A stretch of DNA of 64,000 nucleotides from Fibrobacter sp. UBA4309 (GCF_002395745.1 NZ_DGUN01000078.1:1-64000), one strand, 5' to 3'; shown: positions 22,078 through 32,796, counted from the stretch's first letter. The notes: generated from the sequence alone by a model not told the origin. Made by a program: numbers and translations.

Positions 22078-24621
22078 TCACCGAATAGTCACAACTCTGG
22101 TTTCATTTTCATACCGAATCAAGTATTTACCCGCATTTGGGAGGTCAATAGTCATTGAAGATTCCGTTTGCAATTTGCGCAGAATCCGTCCTTGAGCATC
22201 CATAATGAGAAGCTTTTTTTGGGGAACGAGACCGGATAAACATATCTGTTTTCCACTTACCTTAACAAGCAATTGTTCTTTTAATATTTTGTTCTGAATT
22301 ATCCATTTTGGAGGTTTTATATTCGCCTCACTAATAGTAAAGTTATCAAATGTCCCATAACCCCAAACATAAGAATCATTTATTATAACATCTTTAACAT
22401 TTTTTAGATATCTAACGTAACAAAACAACGGGCCATAAACTTCTTCATAATCCGATTTTTCGTTGCTAAACAAACCAGAAATTGAATATCCATTTCCATA
22501 AAACTTCCCTTTATAGTCATCATCATCATTTTTTCCAATGCAATCCCAAATAAAATACTCCTGCATCGCCCAGCCGTTATTAACATCATTTATGACATTT
22601 TCATTAACAACAATATCATTCTGAAGAGACGCACACGCATACGGATTGCTGCTGTGTCCTTTCAACGTTCCGTTAACCAGGCCTGCAAACCAATACAATT
22701 CTTCTCGGGACTTAAGAAGATAACATCTGTTAGAATCTAATTCAGGTTCCTGCGGTTCTGGCATCCATTCTGCGTACAAATTTAGATTTGCATCACCTTT
22801 TATTTCTGTCACAGGAATTGAAGAAGGTTTATCCTTAAACCAATTGTAAAAAACGGCCCCCTCTCGAGTCGGATCTTTCAACGATATTGCTGAATCTATT
22901 ATTGTAAAAGTAGTTGGATTGTCAGGGTGATTCACTCCTCCATTCAAGTGATACGTCACGGTGTAAGTATGTAATTTCCATTTGGCATACACGGTAACAT
23001 CTTCCGCATTCCCTGCTGGAATCTCCGTAATTTTTTGCGTAAAGAGGGAATCCATAAACCAACCTTCTAAATCATACCCAGTGCGATATGCCAAAGGAAA
23101 CGTTCTTGCGCCTGAATCAGCAGACCAATATATTTTATTCTCTGGAACATAATTGTAAAAATTTCCACCATTCATAACAAAACTTAAAACATATTGGCTA
23201 CCCCATTTTGCATAAACAGTCCAATCACCTAGATTCTCTGTTTTAATCGTGTCTATCCTTGTTTTGAATTTACCATCTATATACCAGCCTTCAAATGTGT
23301 CGTTATCCTTTTGCGGTGATTCTAGTATAATACGATTATCCCCTTTGATGTAACTAGAGGGATTAGACTCACTATTCACACCACCATTAAGAACATATTG
23401 AATATTGAATTTAAGGACATCTTCGACGAAGGGAAAAGAATCAACACCCACACTTTGTTTCCAACTAGTCCCATTTTCCCCGTTTGATAAAATATCAAGC
23501 ACAGTCCCATCCGCAAACTGGGCTCGACTTAGCGACATTGCCTTAGAAACGGATGTGTCTTTAGATTCCATACACACAGCATTTTCTATTTCAAACACAT
23601 GCTCGTAATCAAAGCAGGTAGATCCGTGACTAGGAACAATACAATCTATTTCTCCGCCTTGCAGTTTCCCAGCAAAATAGACATTCCTTAAAATAGCGGC
23701 ATCCATTTCTGCTGTAATGCCACCGGCAATATCCCCTTCAACATAGCTATGACTGTAGGCATTTTCAATAACAACCACTTGTGTTGTATCAATTTCCCCA
23801 TTTCCAGATGTAGGACCGAGTGGACAAGCATCATTCGTTGCACTAATTGTTCCCACCAATCCCCCAGCAAATACTCCACAATGAATCGACGCTTCTGCAT
23901 AGACATTATACAATCTTGCAGGGCTAGCTATTGTACCTACAATTGCACCAACGGCCTCATCTGCAGAAAAATAAGAGTCTTTTATTCCTAGGTTTCTTAC
24001 GACACTTTTTGTTCCATCAAATCCCAAATATGAGATGAAACCCTCTTCACCTCTCAATCCAGAGATATAGTGACCATTACCCTCAAATACTCCAGAAAAG
24101 TCCCAAAACGGCCACCATACGAAATCATCAGTGGAAAGATTCCCATTTTTATCCAAAAGGTTCTTGTTGACGACAATATCATTTAAGAGAGAAACACATC
24201 CGCTGGCATAGACACTAGTCAATCCATAGAGTTCCTCAGCAGTATTAACTAGATAGCATCCTCGTTCATCTTTTTCAGGAATTTTCGGAATCAAGCCCCA
24301 TCTGGCAGATACCGTAAAATCACCAAGATAAGTTGAAATAGTATATTCAGCTTTGCCCTGATATTCACGAAAATTAGAATTTTTATAAACCCTTTGATTT
24401 GGATCTTTTGGTTCGATAAACCAACCCAAAAAAGAATAGCCTTCGCGAGAAGCTGGTTGCAACCTAACCTTTGTGGTCACTGCATCTCCGTAACTTGTTG
24501 GATTATCTGGATGGTTAATCCCTCCGTTTAAAATGTAATTGATGGTATACGCGTTAGCAACAGTTGCTGCCGACAGCAATAAAATGAAAAACAAACAGAT
24601 TTTGCGGAAATCACACAGCAT
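22078..24621 (-). CDS. Secreted InlB/GLUG-repeat surface protein, AT-rich paralogue
   Basis: 847 residues with a signal peptide (CLFFILLLSAATVANA). Same module order as the 17861-20422 protein: InlB-type repeats (YILNGGINHPDNP, GWF, VYAKW), EELYGL...NDIVVNKN blocks, GLUG-like turns (VGAIVGTIASPARLYNVYAEA, GGLVGTISA) and a C-terminus LLIMDAQGRILRK resembling a sorting domain. The gene is visibly richer in A/T than its GH53 neighbour and its paralogue, using many AAT, TTT and AAA codons. A TATATT lies about 25 nt or more upstream. Confidence 0.78.
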   Translation of the reverse strand: MLCDFRKICLFFILLLSAATVANAYTINYILNGGINHPDNPTSYGDAVTTKVRLQPASREGYSFLGWFIEPKDPNQRVYKNSNFREYQGKAEYTISTYLGDFTVSARWGLIPKIPEKDERGCYLVNTAEELYGLTSVYASGCVSLLNDIVVNKNLLDKNGNLSTDDFVWWPFWDFSGVFEGNGHYISGLRGEEGFISYLGFDGTKSVVRNLGIKDSYFSADEAVGAIVGTIASPARLYNVYAEASIHCGVFAGGLVGTISATNDACPLGPTSGNGEIDTTQVVVIENAYSHSYVEGDIAGGITAEMDAAILRNVYFAGKLQGGEIDCIVPSHGSTCFDYEHVFEIENAVCMESKDTSVSKAMSLSRAQFADGTVLDILSNGENGTSWKQSVGVDSFPFVEDVLKFNIQYVLNGGVNSESNPSSYIKGDNRIILESPQKDNDTFEGWYIDGKFKTRIDTIKTENLGDWTVYAKWGSQYVLSFVMNGGNFYNYVPENKIYWSADSGARTFPLAYRTGYDLEGWFMDSLFTQKITEIPAGNAEDVTVYAKWKLHTYTVTYHLNGGVNHPDNPTTFTIIDSAISLKDPTREGAVFYNWFKDKPSSIPVTEIKGDANLNLYAEWMPEPQEPELDSNRCYLLKSREELYWFAGLVNGTLKGHSSNPYACASLQNDIVVNENVINDVNNGWAMQEYFIWDCIGKNDDDDYKGKFYGNGYSISGLFSNEKSDYEEVYGPLFCYVRYLKNVKDVIINDSYVWGYGTFDNFTISEANIKPPKWIIQNKILKEQLLVKVSGKQICLSGLVPQKKLLIMDAQGRILRKLQTESSMTIDLPNAGKYLIRYENETRVVTIR

Positions 24622-24693
24622 AACAGCATTCCAACGTTCTCTATATTAATATATACAAATAAGCAGGGAAAAGCATTTTCTATCAAAAAATTG

Positions 24694-24699
24694 TAAATT
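24694..24699 (+). promoter_or_regulatory. -10-like TAAATT, 6 nt before the methyltransferase ATG
   Basis: TAAATT ends 6 nt before the ATG at 24706, placing the expected +1 on the A of the start codon; no ribosome-binding site is present. Confidence 0.45.
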
Positions 24700-24705
24700 T
24701 AAGCT

Positions 24706-26076
24706 ATGCAACCATGGGATTTGCTCGCATCTGACTCCGTCCAGGGCTTTATCGAAGAAGCCCATGCGCGCAAGTGCGATGCATTGCAAGTTTCGACCGC
24801 ACTCAACAAGGCGGGCTACAGCAACGAAGACCGCGCCGCCATCATGGACTACATGGCGCTCGTGCCCAAGTTCCGCGAAAAATTCTGCTCCGGCAAAAAT
24901 GCAAATAAGGATTCCGCCCGCGGGGTATTCCTCCTGTGCGACAAGCTCGCGTTGGAACAGAGTACCGCACAAGATATCGGGCGCTGGAAGGCGAATCTGT
25001 GGCCGCACGGAAACGGCGAAAGCGCAGAAGTACACGACCTGTGCTGCGGCATGGGCGGCGACAGCTTTTTCTTGCCGGCCGGGCTGAAAGTCACCGGAGT
25101 CGATCTCGACGAAAACCGCCTCGCGATGTACAAGCATAATTTGCAGGCGTTCGGAAAAGACGCTTCCATCAAGTGTGCCGACGTGCGAGATGTTGCACGC
25201 GAAAACGGCACAAAGATGGCCGTCTCCGCGGGCATGACGAAAACAGACTACTTCACCATCGACCCGGCCCGCCGCGCGCTCGAAGGCGAAAACCAGCGCG
25301 ACCTGAGGAACCTCACGCCCACGCTCGAAGAAGTCGTGGAAATCAACAGGCATTACAAGGGCGGCATGGCAAAACTGCCTCCAGGCTACCCGCCCGCCGA
25401 AATCCCGGACGGCACCGAAATCCTGTACCTGGGCGGCCACGGCGACTGCCGCGAATGCTTGGTGCTGTTCGGGGAACTCGCGAAACATCCCGACACCGTC
25501 CGCGCGGTCATTGTCGATAAGAACGGCGAAACCGTCGCCGAATGGAGCCGCAGGCGCGACCGCTCGCTCGAGACGCTCGACGACGACCTGCAGGAGAAAC
25601 TCGACCGGAACGACAGCCTCGAAGGCAAGGACCGCACCTACCGCACCGCGACAAGCAAGAGCGACCTGTCCCTGGGAGAAATAAGCAAGTACATCGCGGA
25701 ACCCGCGCCCGTGCTCATCCGTAGCCACCTCTTCAACGCGGCTGCCACCGTCCACGATGCCGATGCGCACCTGATTTCGGAAGGCATCGCCTACGTGACC
25801 AGCGAAAAACCACTCCCTGCACCAGGATTTGCCTGCTACGAAGTGCTCGCGTATACCGAAATCGCGACGGGAGCCGTCCGCAGCATGCTCAAGGAACACG
25901 ATGTCGGGAAAATCACGCTCAAGCTTCGCGGCGTAAAGCTCGACCCCGATGCAGAAATCAAGCGCCTGAAGCCGAAGGGAAAAAACACGGCCATCCTTTT
26001 CTATACCCGCGCTTATGGGGAGAAGGTTGCTATACTTGCTGTAAAGACGAAAGAACGCTCGCAAAGCTCGCTATAG
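24706..26076 (+). CDS. Class I SAM-dependent methyltransferase with THUMP-like C-terminal region
   Basis: 456 residues. Helical N-terminal domain, then a Rossmann methyltransferase: motif I EVHDLCCGMGGDSFFLP (near 105-121), acidic motif II GVDLDENRLAMYKHN, then YFTIDPARR in the motif IV position. The C-terminal half (EPAPVLIRSHLF, EVLAYTEI, LKLRGVKLDPDAEIKRLK) resembles the THUMP-like domain of such proteins in Bacteroidetes and relatives. Likely a nucleic-acid (RNA) methyltransferase; the target is unknown. The last residues (VKTKERSQSSL) are encoded by repeat DNA of the GACGAAA heptamer family, so the native C-terminus may once have ended earlier. Confidence 0.75.
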   Translation: MQPWDLLASDSVQGFIEEAHARKCDALQVSTALNKAGYSNEDRAAIMDYMALVPKFREKFCSGKNANKDSARGVFLLCDKLALEQSTAQDIGRWKANLWPHGNGESAEVHDLCCGMGGDSFFLPAGLKVTGVDLDENRLAMYKHNLQAFGKDASIKCADVRDVARENGTKMAVSAGMTKTDYFTIDPARRALEGENQRDLRNLTPTLEEVVEINRHYKGGMAKLPPGYPPAEIPDGTEILYLGGHGDCRECLVLFGELAKHPDTVRAVIVDKNGETVAEWSRRRDRSLETLDDDLQEKLDRNDSLEGKDRTYRTATSKSDLSLGEISKYIAEPAPVLIRSHLFNAAATVHDADAHLISEGIAYVTSEKPLPAPGFACYEVLAYTEIATGAVRSMLKEHDVGKITLKLRGVKLDPDAEIKRLKPKGKNTAILFYTRAYGEKVAILAVKTKERSQSSL

Positions 26077-26154
26077 ACTAAAGACGAAAGGAAAATCTTT
26101 TAAATCATTTTGTATCTTTCAATCATCCTCTATCGTCTTTCGTCTATCGTCTAA
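26044..26154. repeat. Heptamer repeat island (GACGAAA type), partly coding
   Basis: Units AAGACGA AAGAACG (26044-26057) lie in the end of the methyltransferase gene. TAGACTA AAGACGA follows its stop (26074-26087). An inverted run TATCGTC TTTCGTC TATCGTC TAA (26131-26154) lies just before ung. The same unit occurs three times in topB. Confidence 0.75.
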
Positions 26155-26158
26155 ACAT

Positions 26159-26836
26159 ATGACCGTAAAACTCGAAGAATCTTGGCTCCATTTGCTCGCC
26201 GACCAGTTCGAGCAGCCGTATTTTAAACAAATTAAAGAAAAGCTTTTGCAGGAGAAGGCGGAACACCACGTGGTCTATCCGCCCGGCTCCAAGATTTTCG
26301 CGGCGCTCGACTACTGCCCCGTCGACAAGGTCAAGGCGGTCATCATCGGGCAGGATCCGTACCACAATCCGGGCCAGGCGCACGGGCTGTGCTTCTCGGT
26401 ACCCATGGGTATCGAGCCTCCCCCGTCGCTCGTCAACATTTTCCAGGAACTTCACGACGACCTGGGCATCAATCCGCCCCCGCACGGGAACCTCGAAAGC
26501 TGGGCGCACCAAGGAATCCTATTGCTGAACGCATCGCTCACGGTACGCGCCCACATGGCGGCAAGCCACGCCGGAATCGGCTGGCAACAGTTCACCGACA
26601 CCGTCATCCAACGCCTCTCCGAAGTGCGCGAGAACCTCGTATTCTTGCTGTGGGGCAGTTTCGCCATCAAAAAGCAGGCGCTCGTGGCCCCGAACCGCGG
26701 CCACCTGATTCTAACCGCGCCGCACCCGAGCCCGCTTTCGGCCTACCGCGGTTTCTTCGGTTGTAAGCATTTCAGCAAGGCGAACGAATACCTCAAGAGC
26801 AAGGGCCTAGAACCCATCGACTGGAGCATTAAGTAG
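26159..26836 (+). CDS. ung: Uracil-DNA glycosylase
   Basis: 225 residues, family 1 UDG, which removes uracil from DNA at the start of base-excision repair. Water-activating motif GQDPYH at 64-69 (catalytic Asp66); uracil-pocket HGLCFSVP; GILLLNASLTVR; DNA-intercalating HPSPLSAYRGF with catalytic His. Length is typical. The ATG lies 4 nt after a heptamer repeat run and lacks a ribosome-binding site. Function is near certain. Confidence 0.97.
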   Translation: MTVKLEESWLHLLADQFEQPYFKQIKEKLLQEKAEHHVVYPPGSKIFAALDYCPVDKVKAVIIGQDPYHNPGQAHGLCFSVPMGIEPPPSLVNIFQELHDDLGINPPPHGNLESWAHQGILLLNASLTVRAHMAASHAGIGWQQFTDTVIQRLSEVRENLVFLLWGSFAIKKQALVAPNRGHLILTAPHPSPLSAYRGFFGCKHFSKANEYLKSKGLEPIDWSIK

Positions 26837-26848
26837 AAGTTCTTTTTC

Positions 26849-26854
26849 TATATT
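26849..26854 (+). promoter_or_regulatory. -10 box 7 nt before the DUF4321-like start
   Basis: TATATT preceded by TTCTTTTTC; the gap AACTAAC contains no ribosome-binding site, suggesting a leaderless transcript. Confidence 0.5.
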
Positions 26855-26861
26855 AACTAAC

Positions 26862-27191
26862 ATGACTAACAGAAACTCTCTCGGACGACTCATCCTCTTT
26901 ATCGTGCTCGGCCTCATCATTGGCGGGGTACTCGGTGAATGCCTCGGGCTCCTCTTCGGGGAACTCGGCGAACTCATGAACGCCGGCGGTTACGACAACA
27001 TCGTCCGTAACTTCTTCGTGGCGTCCTTCGACCTGAACCTGGGATTCCTGGGCGACAAGGCGGACCCGATAGTCATCGACCTTTACATGATCAAGCTCGC
27101 CCTGGGCTTCGGTCTCAAGATTAACGTAGTAAGCATCGTCGGCATGATCGTGGCCATTTACATCATGAAATGGTCCGGAGGAAGCAGATAA
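26862..27191 (+). CDS. Small membrane protein, DUF4321-like
   Basis: 109 residues with two hydrophobic helices: LGRLILFIVLGLIIGGVLGE (8-27) and the C-terminal LKINVVSIVGMIVAIYIMKW. The pattern fits DUF4321 proteins of unknown function. The stop and the gatA start overlap as TAATG, so the two are translationally coupled. The ATG has a TATATT box 7 nt upstream. Confidence 0.7.
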   Translation: MTNRNSLGRLILFIVLGLIIGGVLGECLGLLFGELGELMNAGGYDNIVRNFFVASFDLNLGFLGDKADPIVIDLYMIKLALGFGLKINVVSIVGMIVAIYIMKWSGGSR

Positions 27192-28609
27192 TGGAAACCA
27201 TCAAGGATTTGAGCGACAAGCTCGCAAGCGGGGAAACCTCCGCGGTCGCGCTGGCACAAGCCTCTCTCGCAAAGATTGAATCTACCAAGAACCTGAACGC
27301 CTATATTTCCGTACTGAACGAACGCGCGCTCGCCAAGGCCGCGGAATCGGACAAGAGACGTGCCGAAGGCAAGAGCCTGGGCGCGCTGGACGGCATTCCC
27401 GTGGCCGTGAAGGACAACATGTGCCTCGAAGGCACGCGCACCACGGCGGCCTCCAAGATTTTGGACAATTTTGTAGCCCCCTACACCGCGACCGCCGTCG
27501 AGAAACTCGAGGCCGCCGGGGCAGTCATCGTGGGCAAGACGAACATGGACGAATTCGCGATGGGCTCGAGCAACGAGACTTCGTACTACGGGCCGGTGAA
27601 GAACCCGCTCGACGAATCCCGCGTTCCGGGCGGTTCCAGCGGCGGTTCGGCCGTAGCCGTGGCCAGTGGCACGGTCGCCTGTGCGCTCGGCTCCGATACC
27701 GGCGGATCTATTAGGCAGCCTGCCGCGTGCACAGGCGTCGTGGGCCTTAAGCCCACCTACGGCCGCGTGTCCCGCTACGGGCTCCTGGCATACGCAAGTT
27801 CTTTGGACCAGATCGGCCCCTTCGGCGCAACCGTCGCCGACTGCGCCACTCTCCTTAACGCAATCTGCGGTATCGACCCGCACGACAACACCACGAGCAC
27901 CCGCGAACCCGAAAACTTTACCGCCAAGCTCGACGCGGGCGTGAAGGGCAAGGTCATCGGCGTGCCGAAGGAATACTTCGCCGAAGGTCTCGACCCGGAA
28001 TGCAAGTCCGCTATTGAAAACATGCTCAAGAAGATGGAAGCCGAAGGCGCCACGCTCAAGGAAGTGAGCCTCCCGCACATCGGTTTCGCAGTTTCTAGCT
28101 ACTACATCATCGCAACCGCCGAAGCGAGCAGCAACCTTAGCCGCTACGACGGCGTGCGCTACGGCTACCGCAGTAAGGAAGCCCGCAAGCTGTTCGACCT
28201 GTACGCCAAGTCCCGCAGCGAAGGTTTCGGCAAGGAAGTGCAGCGCCGCATCCTCCTCGGAAGCTACGTTCTTTCCGCCGGCTTCTACGATGCCTACTAC
28301 GTGCAGGCTCAGAAGGTGCGCCGCCTCATCACCGACGACTTCAACAAGGCCTTTGAAAGCGTGGACGTGATTGCGAGCCCCACGATGCCGGGGCTGCCGC
28401 TCAAGTGCGGCATGAACGAGTCCGACCCGATGGCCGTGTACCTCTCCGACATCTACACCGTTAGCCTGAACCTCGCCGGTCTTCCGGGCGTGAGCGTTCC
28501 GTGCGGCATGGCAGGCGGACTTCCCGTCGGCCTCCAGTGGATCGGCAAGCCGTTCCAAGAAGCGGATTTGCTCAGCGTCGCCGCCGCGACCGAAAAGCTG
28601 AACAAGTAA
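27191..28609 (+). CDS. gatA: Asp/Glu-tRNA amidotransferase subunit A
   Basis: 472 residues. Glutaminase subunit of GatCAB, which converts Glu-tRNA(Gln) and Asp-tRNA(Asn) to the amidated forms. Amidase-signature triad: Lys74 in VAVKDNMC, cis-Ser in GGSSGGSAVA and nucleophile Ser in GSDTGGSIRQPAA. The ATG at 27191 overlaps the previous stop and has GGAGG (27177-27181) 9 nt upstream, favouring it over an earlier in-frame start. gatB and gatC are not in this window. The tRNA-Gln at 33540 has the U1-A72 pair that GatB recognises. Confidence 0.97.
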   Translation: METIKDLSDKLASGETSAVALAQASLAKIESTKNLNAYISVLNERALAKAAESDKRRAEGKSLGALDGIPVAVKDNMCLEGTRTTAASKILDNFVAPYTATAVEKLEAAGAVIVGKTNMDEFAMGSSNETSYYGPVKNPLDESRVPGGSSGGSAVAVASGTVACALGSDTGGSIRQPAACTGVVGLKPTYGRVSRYGLLAYASSLDQIGPFGATVADCATLLNAICGIDPHDNTTSTREPENFTAKLDAGVKGKVIGVPKEYFAEGLDPECKSAIENMLKKMEAEGATLKEVSLPHIGFAVSSYYIIATAEASSNLSRYDGVRYGYRSKEARKLFDLYAKSRSEGFGKEVQRRILLGSYVLSAGFYDAYYVQAQKVRRLITDDFNKAFESVDVIASPTMPGLPLKCGMNESDPMAVYLSDIYTVSLNLAGLPGVSVPCGMAGGLPVGLQWIGKPFQEADLLSVAAATEKLNK

Positions 28610-29487
28610 TGAAAACATTCGTCAAGGCAATCTCGCTCGCCGTCGCACTCCTCGCGCCGCTCTCGTTCGCGCAGAAGTCCAGTTCGTCGGCTGTCGATGT
28701 TTCGTCATCGTCCGTTGAAGTCGTTTCTTCGGCAGTTGTCGAATCTCCGTCGTCGGCGATAGAACCATCGTCAGCCGTCGAAATTTCGTCGGCTATCGAA
28801 TCGTCATCATCGGCAGTCGTCGAATCGTCATCGTCCGAAGACGCCTTTGCCAACTTCATGGACCAGCCGTCGGCAGATCCGTTCGCCTCTTCTTCGTCCA
28901 CGGAGTCCTCCTCTTCGGCCGAAGAATCTTCATCCTCGAACGGCGACGGAGGCCTCGTGCTCATCGGCGGAGACGAATCGTCTTCTTCGTCGCGCCGCAT
29001 GGTCTATGGCAGGGACGCGCCTGTCTACACGTTCGTCGCAACCGCCGGCCTCATGTCTCCTAGCCGCGGCATATTCTCGTTCGAATACGTAGTCTCGCAA
29101 GAAATCTTCAACGTAGGCATCCACTTCAGCGACTACACGAGCGAAGTTTTCCAGATAGGCGTCTCCGCCATCTACTACCCCATGGAAGTCCGCTACTTCT
29201 ACATGTTCCTGACTTCCGACTGGGTGCACGGAACGTACGAGAGGGACCGCGACATCGGTGCCGGAGTCTACAAGGAATTCGAGGAAACCGAAAACTACTG
29301 GCGCGTCGTCTTGGGTATCGGTACCGAAGCCCTCTTCCTCAAGCACTTCGGGCTCTATGCCGAAGTCGGCTTCGAGTTCTTCGCCGGAGAGGGCGGCTAC
29401 TACACGCACCTGAACAAGGAATACGGGCGCCTCGACAACGACAAATTCGAATTGCCCTACGGCATCGGCATCCTGATACCATTCTAG
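28609..29487 (+). CDS. Ser-rich linker plus outer-membrane beta-barrel-like protein
   Basis: 292 residues. Signal peptide (VALLAPLSFA, cleavage near 22). About 100 residues of low-complexity Ser with Ala, Val and Glu (SSSSAV, SSSVEVVSSAV) typical of Fibrobacter exported proteins. After RRMVYGRDAP, a barrel-like region has alternating strands (GIFSFEYVVSQEIFNVGIHF, FQIGVSAIYYPMEVRYFYM, HFGLYAEVGFEFFAG) and ends in LPYGIGILIPF with terminal Phe. The ATG overlaps the gatA stop (TAATG). No enzyme motif; function unknown. Confidence 0.7.
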   Translation: MKTFVKAISLAVALLAPLSFAQKSSSSAVDVSSSSVEVVSSAVVESPSSAIEPSSAVEISSAIESSSSAVVESSSSEDAFANFMDQPSADPFASSSSTESSSSAEESSSSNGDGGLVLIGGDESSSSSRRMVYGRDAPVYTFVATAGLMSPSRGIFSFEYVVSQEIFNVGIHFSDYTSEVFQIGVSAIYYPMEVRYFYMFLTSDWVHGTYERDRDIGAGVYKEFEETENYWRVVLGIGTEALFLKHFGLYAEVGFEFFAGEGGYYTHLNKEYGRLDNDKFELPYGIGILIPF

Positions 29488-29535
29488 TATCCGCGAGGCT
29501 CTGAAATCCAGGCCAATCCATTTGCAAAACAAAGA

Positions 29536-29561
29536 CCCGCGACCTGAGCCGCGGGATTTTT
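29536..29561 (+). terminator. Rho-independent terminator of the gatA operon
   Basis: Stem CCCGCG (29536-29541) with CGCGGG (29550-29555), 8-nt loop, followed by ATTTTT. On the other strand it lies just beyond the end of guaB, so it may serve both. Confidence 0.75.
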
Positions 29562-29595
29562 ATATTCGAACAAAGAGCGGATTAGTCGACCAAGC

Positions 29596-31056
<1,461 letters not shown>

Positions 31057-31088
31057 TTACCTCTTTTGCGTATAGAATATAGCAAAAT

Positions 31089-31119
31089 TAGTTATTAGTT
31101 AGTAGTTATCAGTTACTAG
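31089..31119. repeat. Heptamer repeat island (TAGTTAT type)
   Basis: TAGTTAT TAGTTAG TAGTTAT CAGTTAC TAG between guaB and pth, in the guaB upstream region. Confidence 0.7.
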
Positions 31120-31154
31120 AAATATGTAAAAAAAGCAGTTATTAGCCACCGCGA

Positions 31155-31709
31155 CTATTTCCCGTTGTAACGTTCCATGCACTTTTCGATGCCGAGCTTG
31201 AAGTAGCATTCCACAAGGGCGGGCACTTTTGCAATGGCCTCTTCGAATACGGGGCGGTCTTCGGACGAGAACTTCGCCAAGACCCAATTGCTGAGGTCAA
31301 ATTTCGGGGGGCACTTGCCCACGCCAAAACGGATACGCGGGAACTTGTCGCCCACATGCTCGATGATGTTGCGGAGCCCGTTCTGGCCACCGTGACTGCC
31401 GTCCTTGCGGCAACGGATACGGCCTACATCCAAATTAATATCATCGCTAAACACGAGCAAATGATCGACCTTGACTTTATACCAAGTCATCAACGCCTGC
31501 ACGGCCTCGCCCGAGAGGTTCATGTACGTCTGCGGCTTGGCGAGCAGGCACTCCTCGCCCGCTATAGTCACCTTCATGGTGAGCGCCTTGTGTTCGCTTT
31601 TCCAGTCCTTGTTCGGGTCGGCAAGTTTTTCGACCGCCATGAAACCCGCATTGTGGTGGGTGTTGGAATACTGCGTACCGGGATTTCCGAGACCGACGAT
31701 AATGTACAT
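31155..31709 (-). CDS. pth: Peptidyl-tRNA hydrolase
   Basis: 184 residues. Recycles stalled peptidyl-tRNAs. Family motifs: YIIVGLGNPGTQYSNTHHNAGF with the catalytic His near 20, KPQTYMNLSG, LLVFSDDINLDVGRIR with the catalytic Asp near 93, and GSHGGQNGLRNIIEH. The ATG at 31709 gives the family-standard start MYIIVGLGNPG and lies 2 nt after the stop of the upstream lipoprotein gene; an in-frame start 18 nt earlier would run into that gene. Confidence 0.97.
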   Translation of the reverse strand: MYIIVGLGNPGTQYSNTHHNAGFMAVEKLADPNKDWKSEHKALTMKVTIAGEECLLAKPQTYMNLSGEAVQALMTWYKVKVDHLLVFSDDINLDVGRIRCRKDGSHGGQNGLRNIIEHVGDKFPRIRFGVGKCPPKFDLSNWVLAKFSSEDRPVFEEAIAKVPALVECYFKLGIEKCMERYNGK

Positions 31710-31711
31710 GA

Positions 31712-32734
31712 TTACTTGAGACTCCACTTGTTGAGGTCATTGCGCCATTCGTCGAACCAGTTGCCACCGGACACTTCCTGGCCCAACGATTCCATGACTT
31801 CCTGTTCACTGCCGGCACCTATCGCCGTCACTTTCGAATTCAGTTCAAAGGCCTGTTCCCCCTGGCAGGTTTCCCCCTTCAGATGGATATCGGCCGAACA
31901 GGCTACGCCGACATTCGCCGTTTCGCATACCACCGGGAAGACATCGATAAGGAGCTTGACGCCAACCTTGCATTCCGTCTGCTGCACTCGGTAATCTCTC
32001 GAGATGCGCGAAAACACCAGCATCTGGATCTTGTCGGAATCGGGCGTATCGGATGGCAGCGCCTGCTTCTTGTAAAAGAAGGAATTGCTCAAGAGAAGTG
32101 CGTTGTGCTCGCGGTTCACGCGGGCGAACAGGCTGTCCGCCGCGCCATCGACGGGAGTCCCGAGCGAGACCAGGATTCGGCGCAGCGCCATCATGCGGAT
32201 ATAGACGTTCTTGACATCCTTGTAGGCACTGTTCTTTTCGACAGGCTTTTCAAGGCCGTCCAGGCCTTTTACCAGATTCTCCAAGGAATCGCCGAAAGCG
32301 GCATACTTCTTTTTAAAAGGAATCGCCGCGTTCGCCTTGGCCATGCAAGACGTCACGGTGAACTTGCCCGCGTTTTCTACGGAAGAATCCACGCGGACAT
32401 TTTCAGGATTTTCCAGACGCGACAGGAACTGCTGCTGCACCGCAAGCGAGGCTTCCATCATCTCGCGCTGTTCCACGTTCATGCCGGCATTCCTATCGGG
32501 GCTGGAATTCGCCAGCGAATCCATCTGCTTGGCGATATCCCTCTGGGAAAGCATCAGGGCGGTCTGGTAAGAACCGGCAAGTCCCGAACCGTAAAGGCTT
32601 TCGCCCTGCGGGCACTCGGCCGCACCGACGGTCACGGCCTCGGATTCGGCGGAATCCCCATTTTTCGACCCTGCACAGCTACAAAGGCAGGCTACCGCAA
32701 GGCACAGGAACAAACGAAGCGAAAGCTTTTTCAT
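31712..32734 (-). CDS. Lipoprotein of unknown function between rplY and pth
   Basis: 340 residues. Signal peptide with lipobox near CLCSC (Cys about 20). The rest is largely helical (YQTALMLSQRDIAKQMDSLA, EQREMMEASLAVQQQFLSRL) with a central FKKKYAAFGDSLENLV and a C-terminal strand-rich part (CKVGVKLLIDVFPVVCETANV). It resembles LPP20/plasminogen-binding style lipoproteins only vaguely, so no family is claimed. TATATT lies exactly 6 nt before the ATG. Its stop is 2 nt from the pth start, so the two form an operon. Confidence 0.72.
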   Translation of the reverse strand: MKKLSLRLFLCLAVACLCSCAGSKNGDSAESEAVTVGAAECPQGESLYGSGLAGSYQTALMLSQRDIAKQMDSLANSSPDRNAGMNVEQREMMEASLAVQQQFLSRLENPENVRVDSSVENAGKFTVTSCMAKANAAIPFKKKYAAFGDSLENLVKGLDGLEKPVEKNSAYKDVKNVYIRMMALRRILVSLGTPVDGAADSLFARVNREHNALLLSNSFFYKKQALPSDTPDSDKIQMLVFSRISRDYRVQQTECKVGVKLLIDVFPVVCETANVGVACSADIHLKGETCQGEQAFELNSKVTAIGAGSEQEVMESLGQEVSGGNWFDEWRNDLNKWSLK

Positions 32735-32740
32735 GCTGTA

Positions 32741-32746
32741 AATATA
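32741..32746 (-). promoter_or_regulatory. -10 box 6 nt before the lipoprotein start
   Basis: TATATT on the minus strand, gap TACAGC, then the ATG at 32734. No ribosome-binding site; a leaderless arrangement. Confidence 0.5.
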
Positions 32747-32796
32747 CAAAGATAAACGGGATTTCATGACCAGGGCGCAAAGTTTATTTTTTCGAG

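Noticed and set aside
28670..28990. Ser-codon repeats (TCG/TCA runs) as a DNA repeat element
   Set aside because: They encode the poly-Ser linker in frame with mixed Ser codons; protein-level low complexity explains them.
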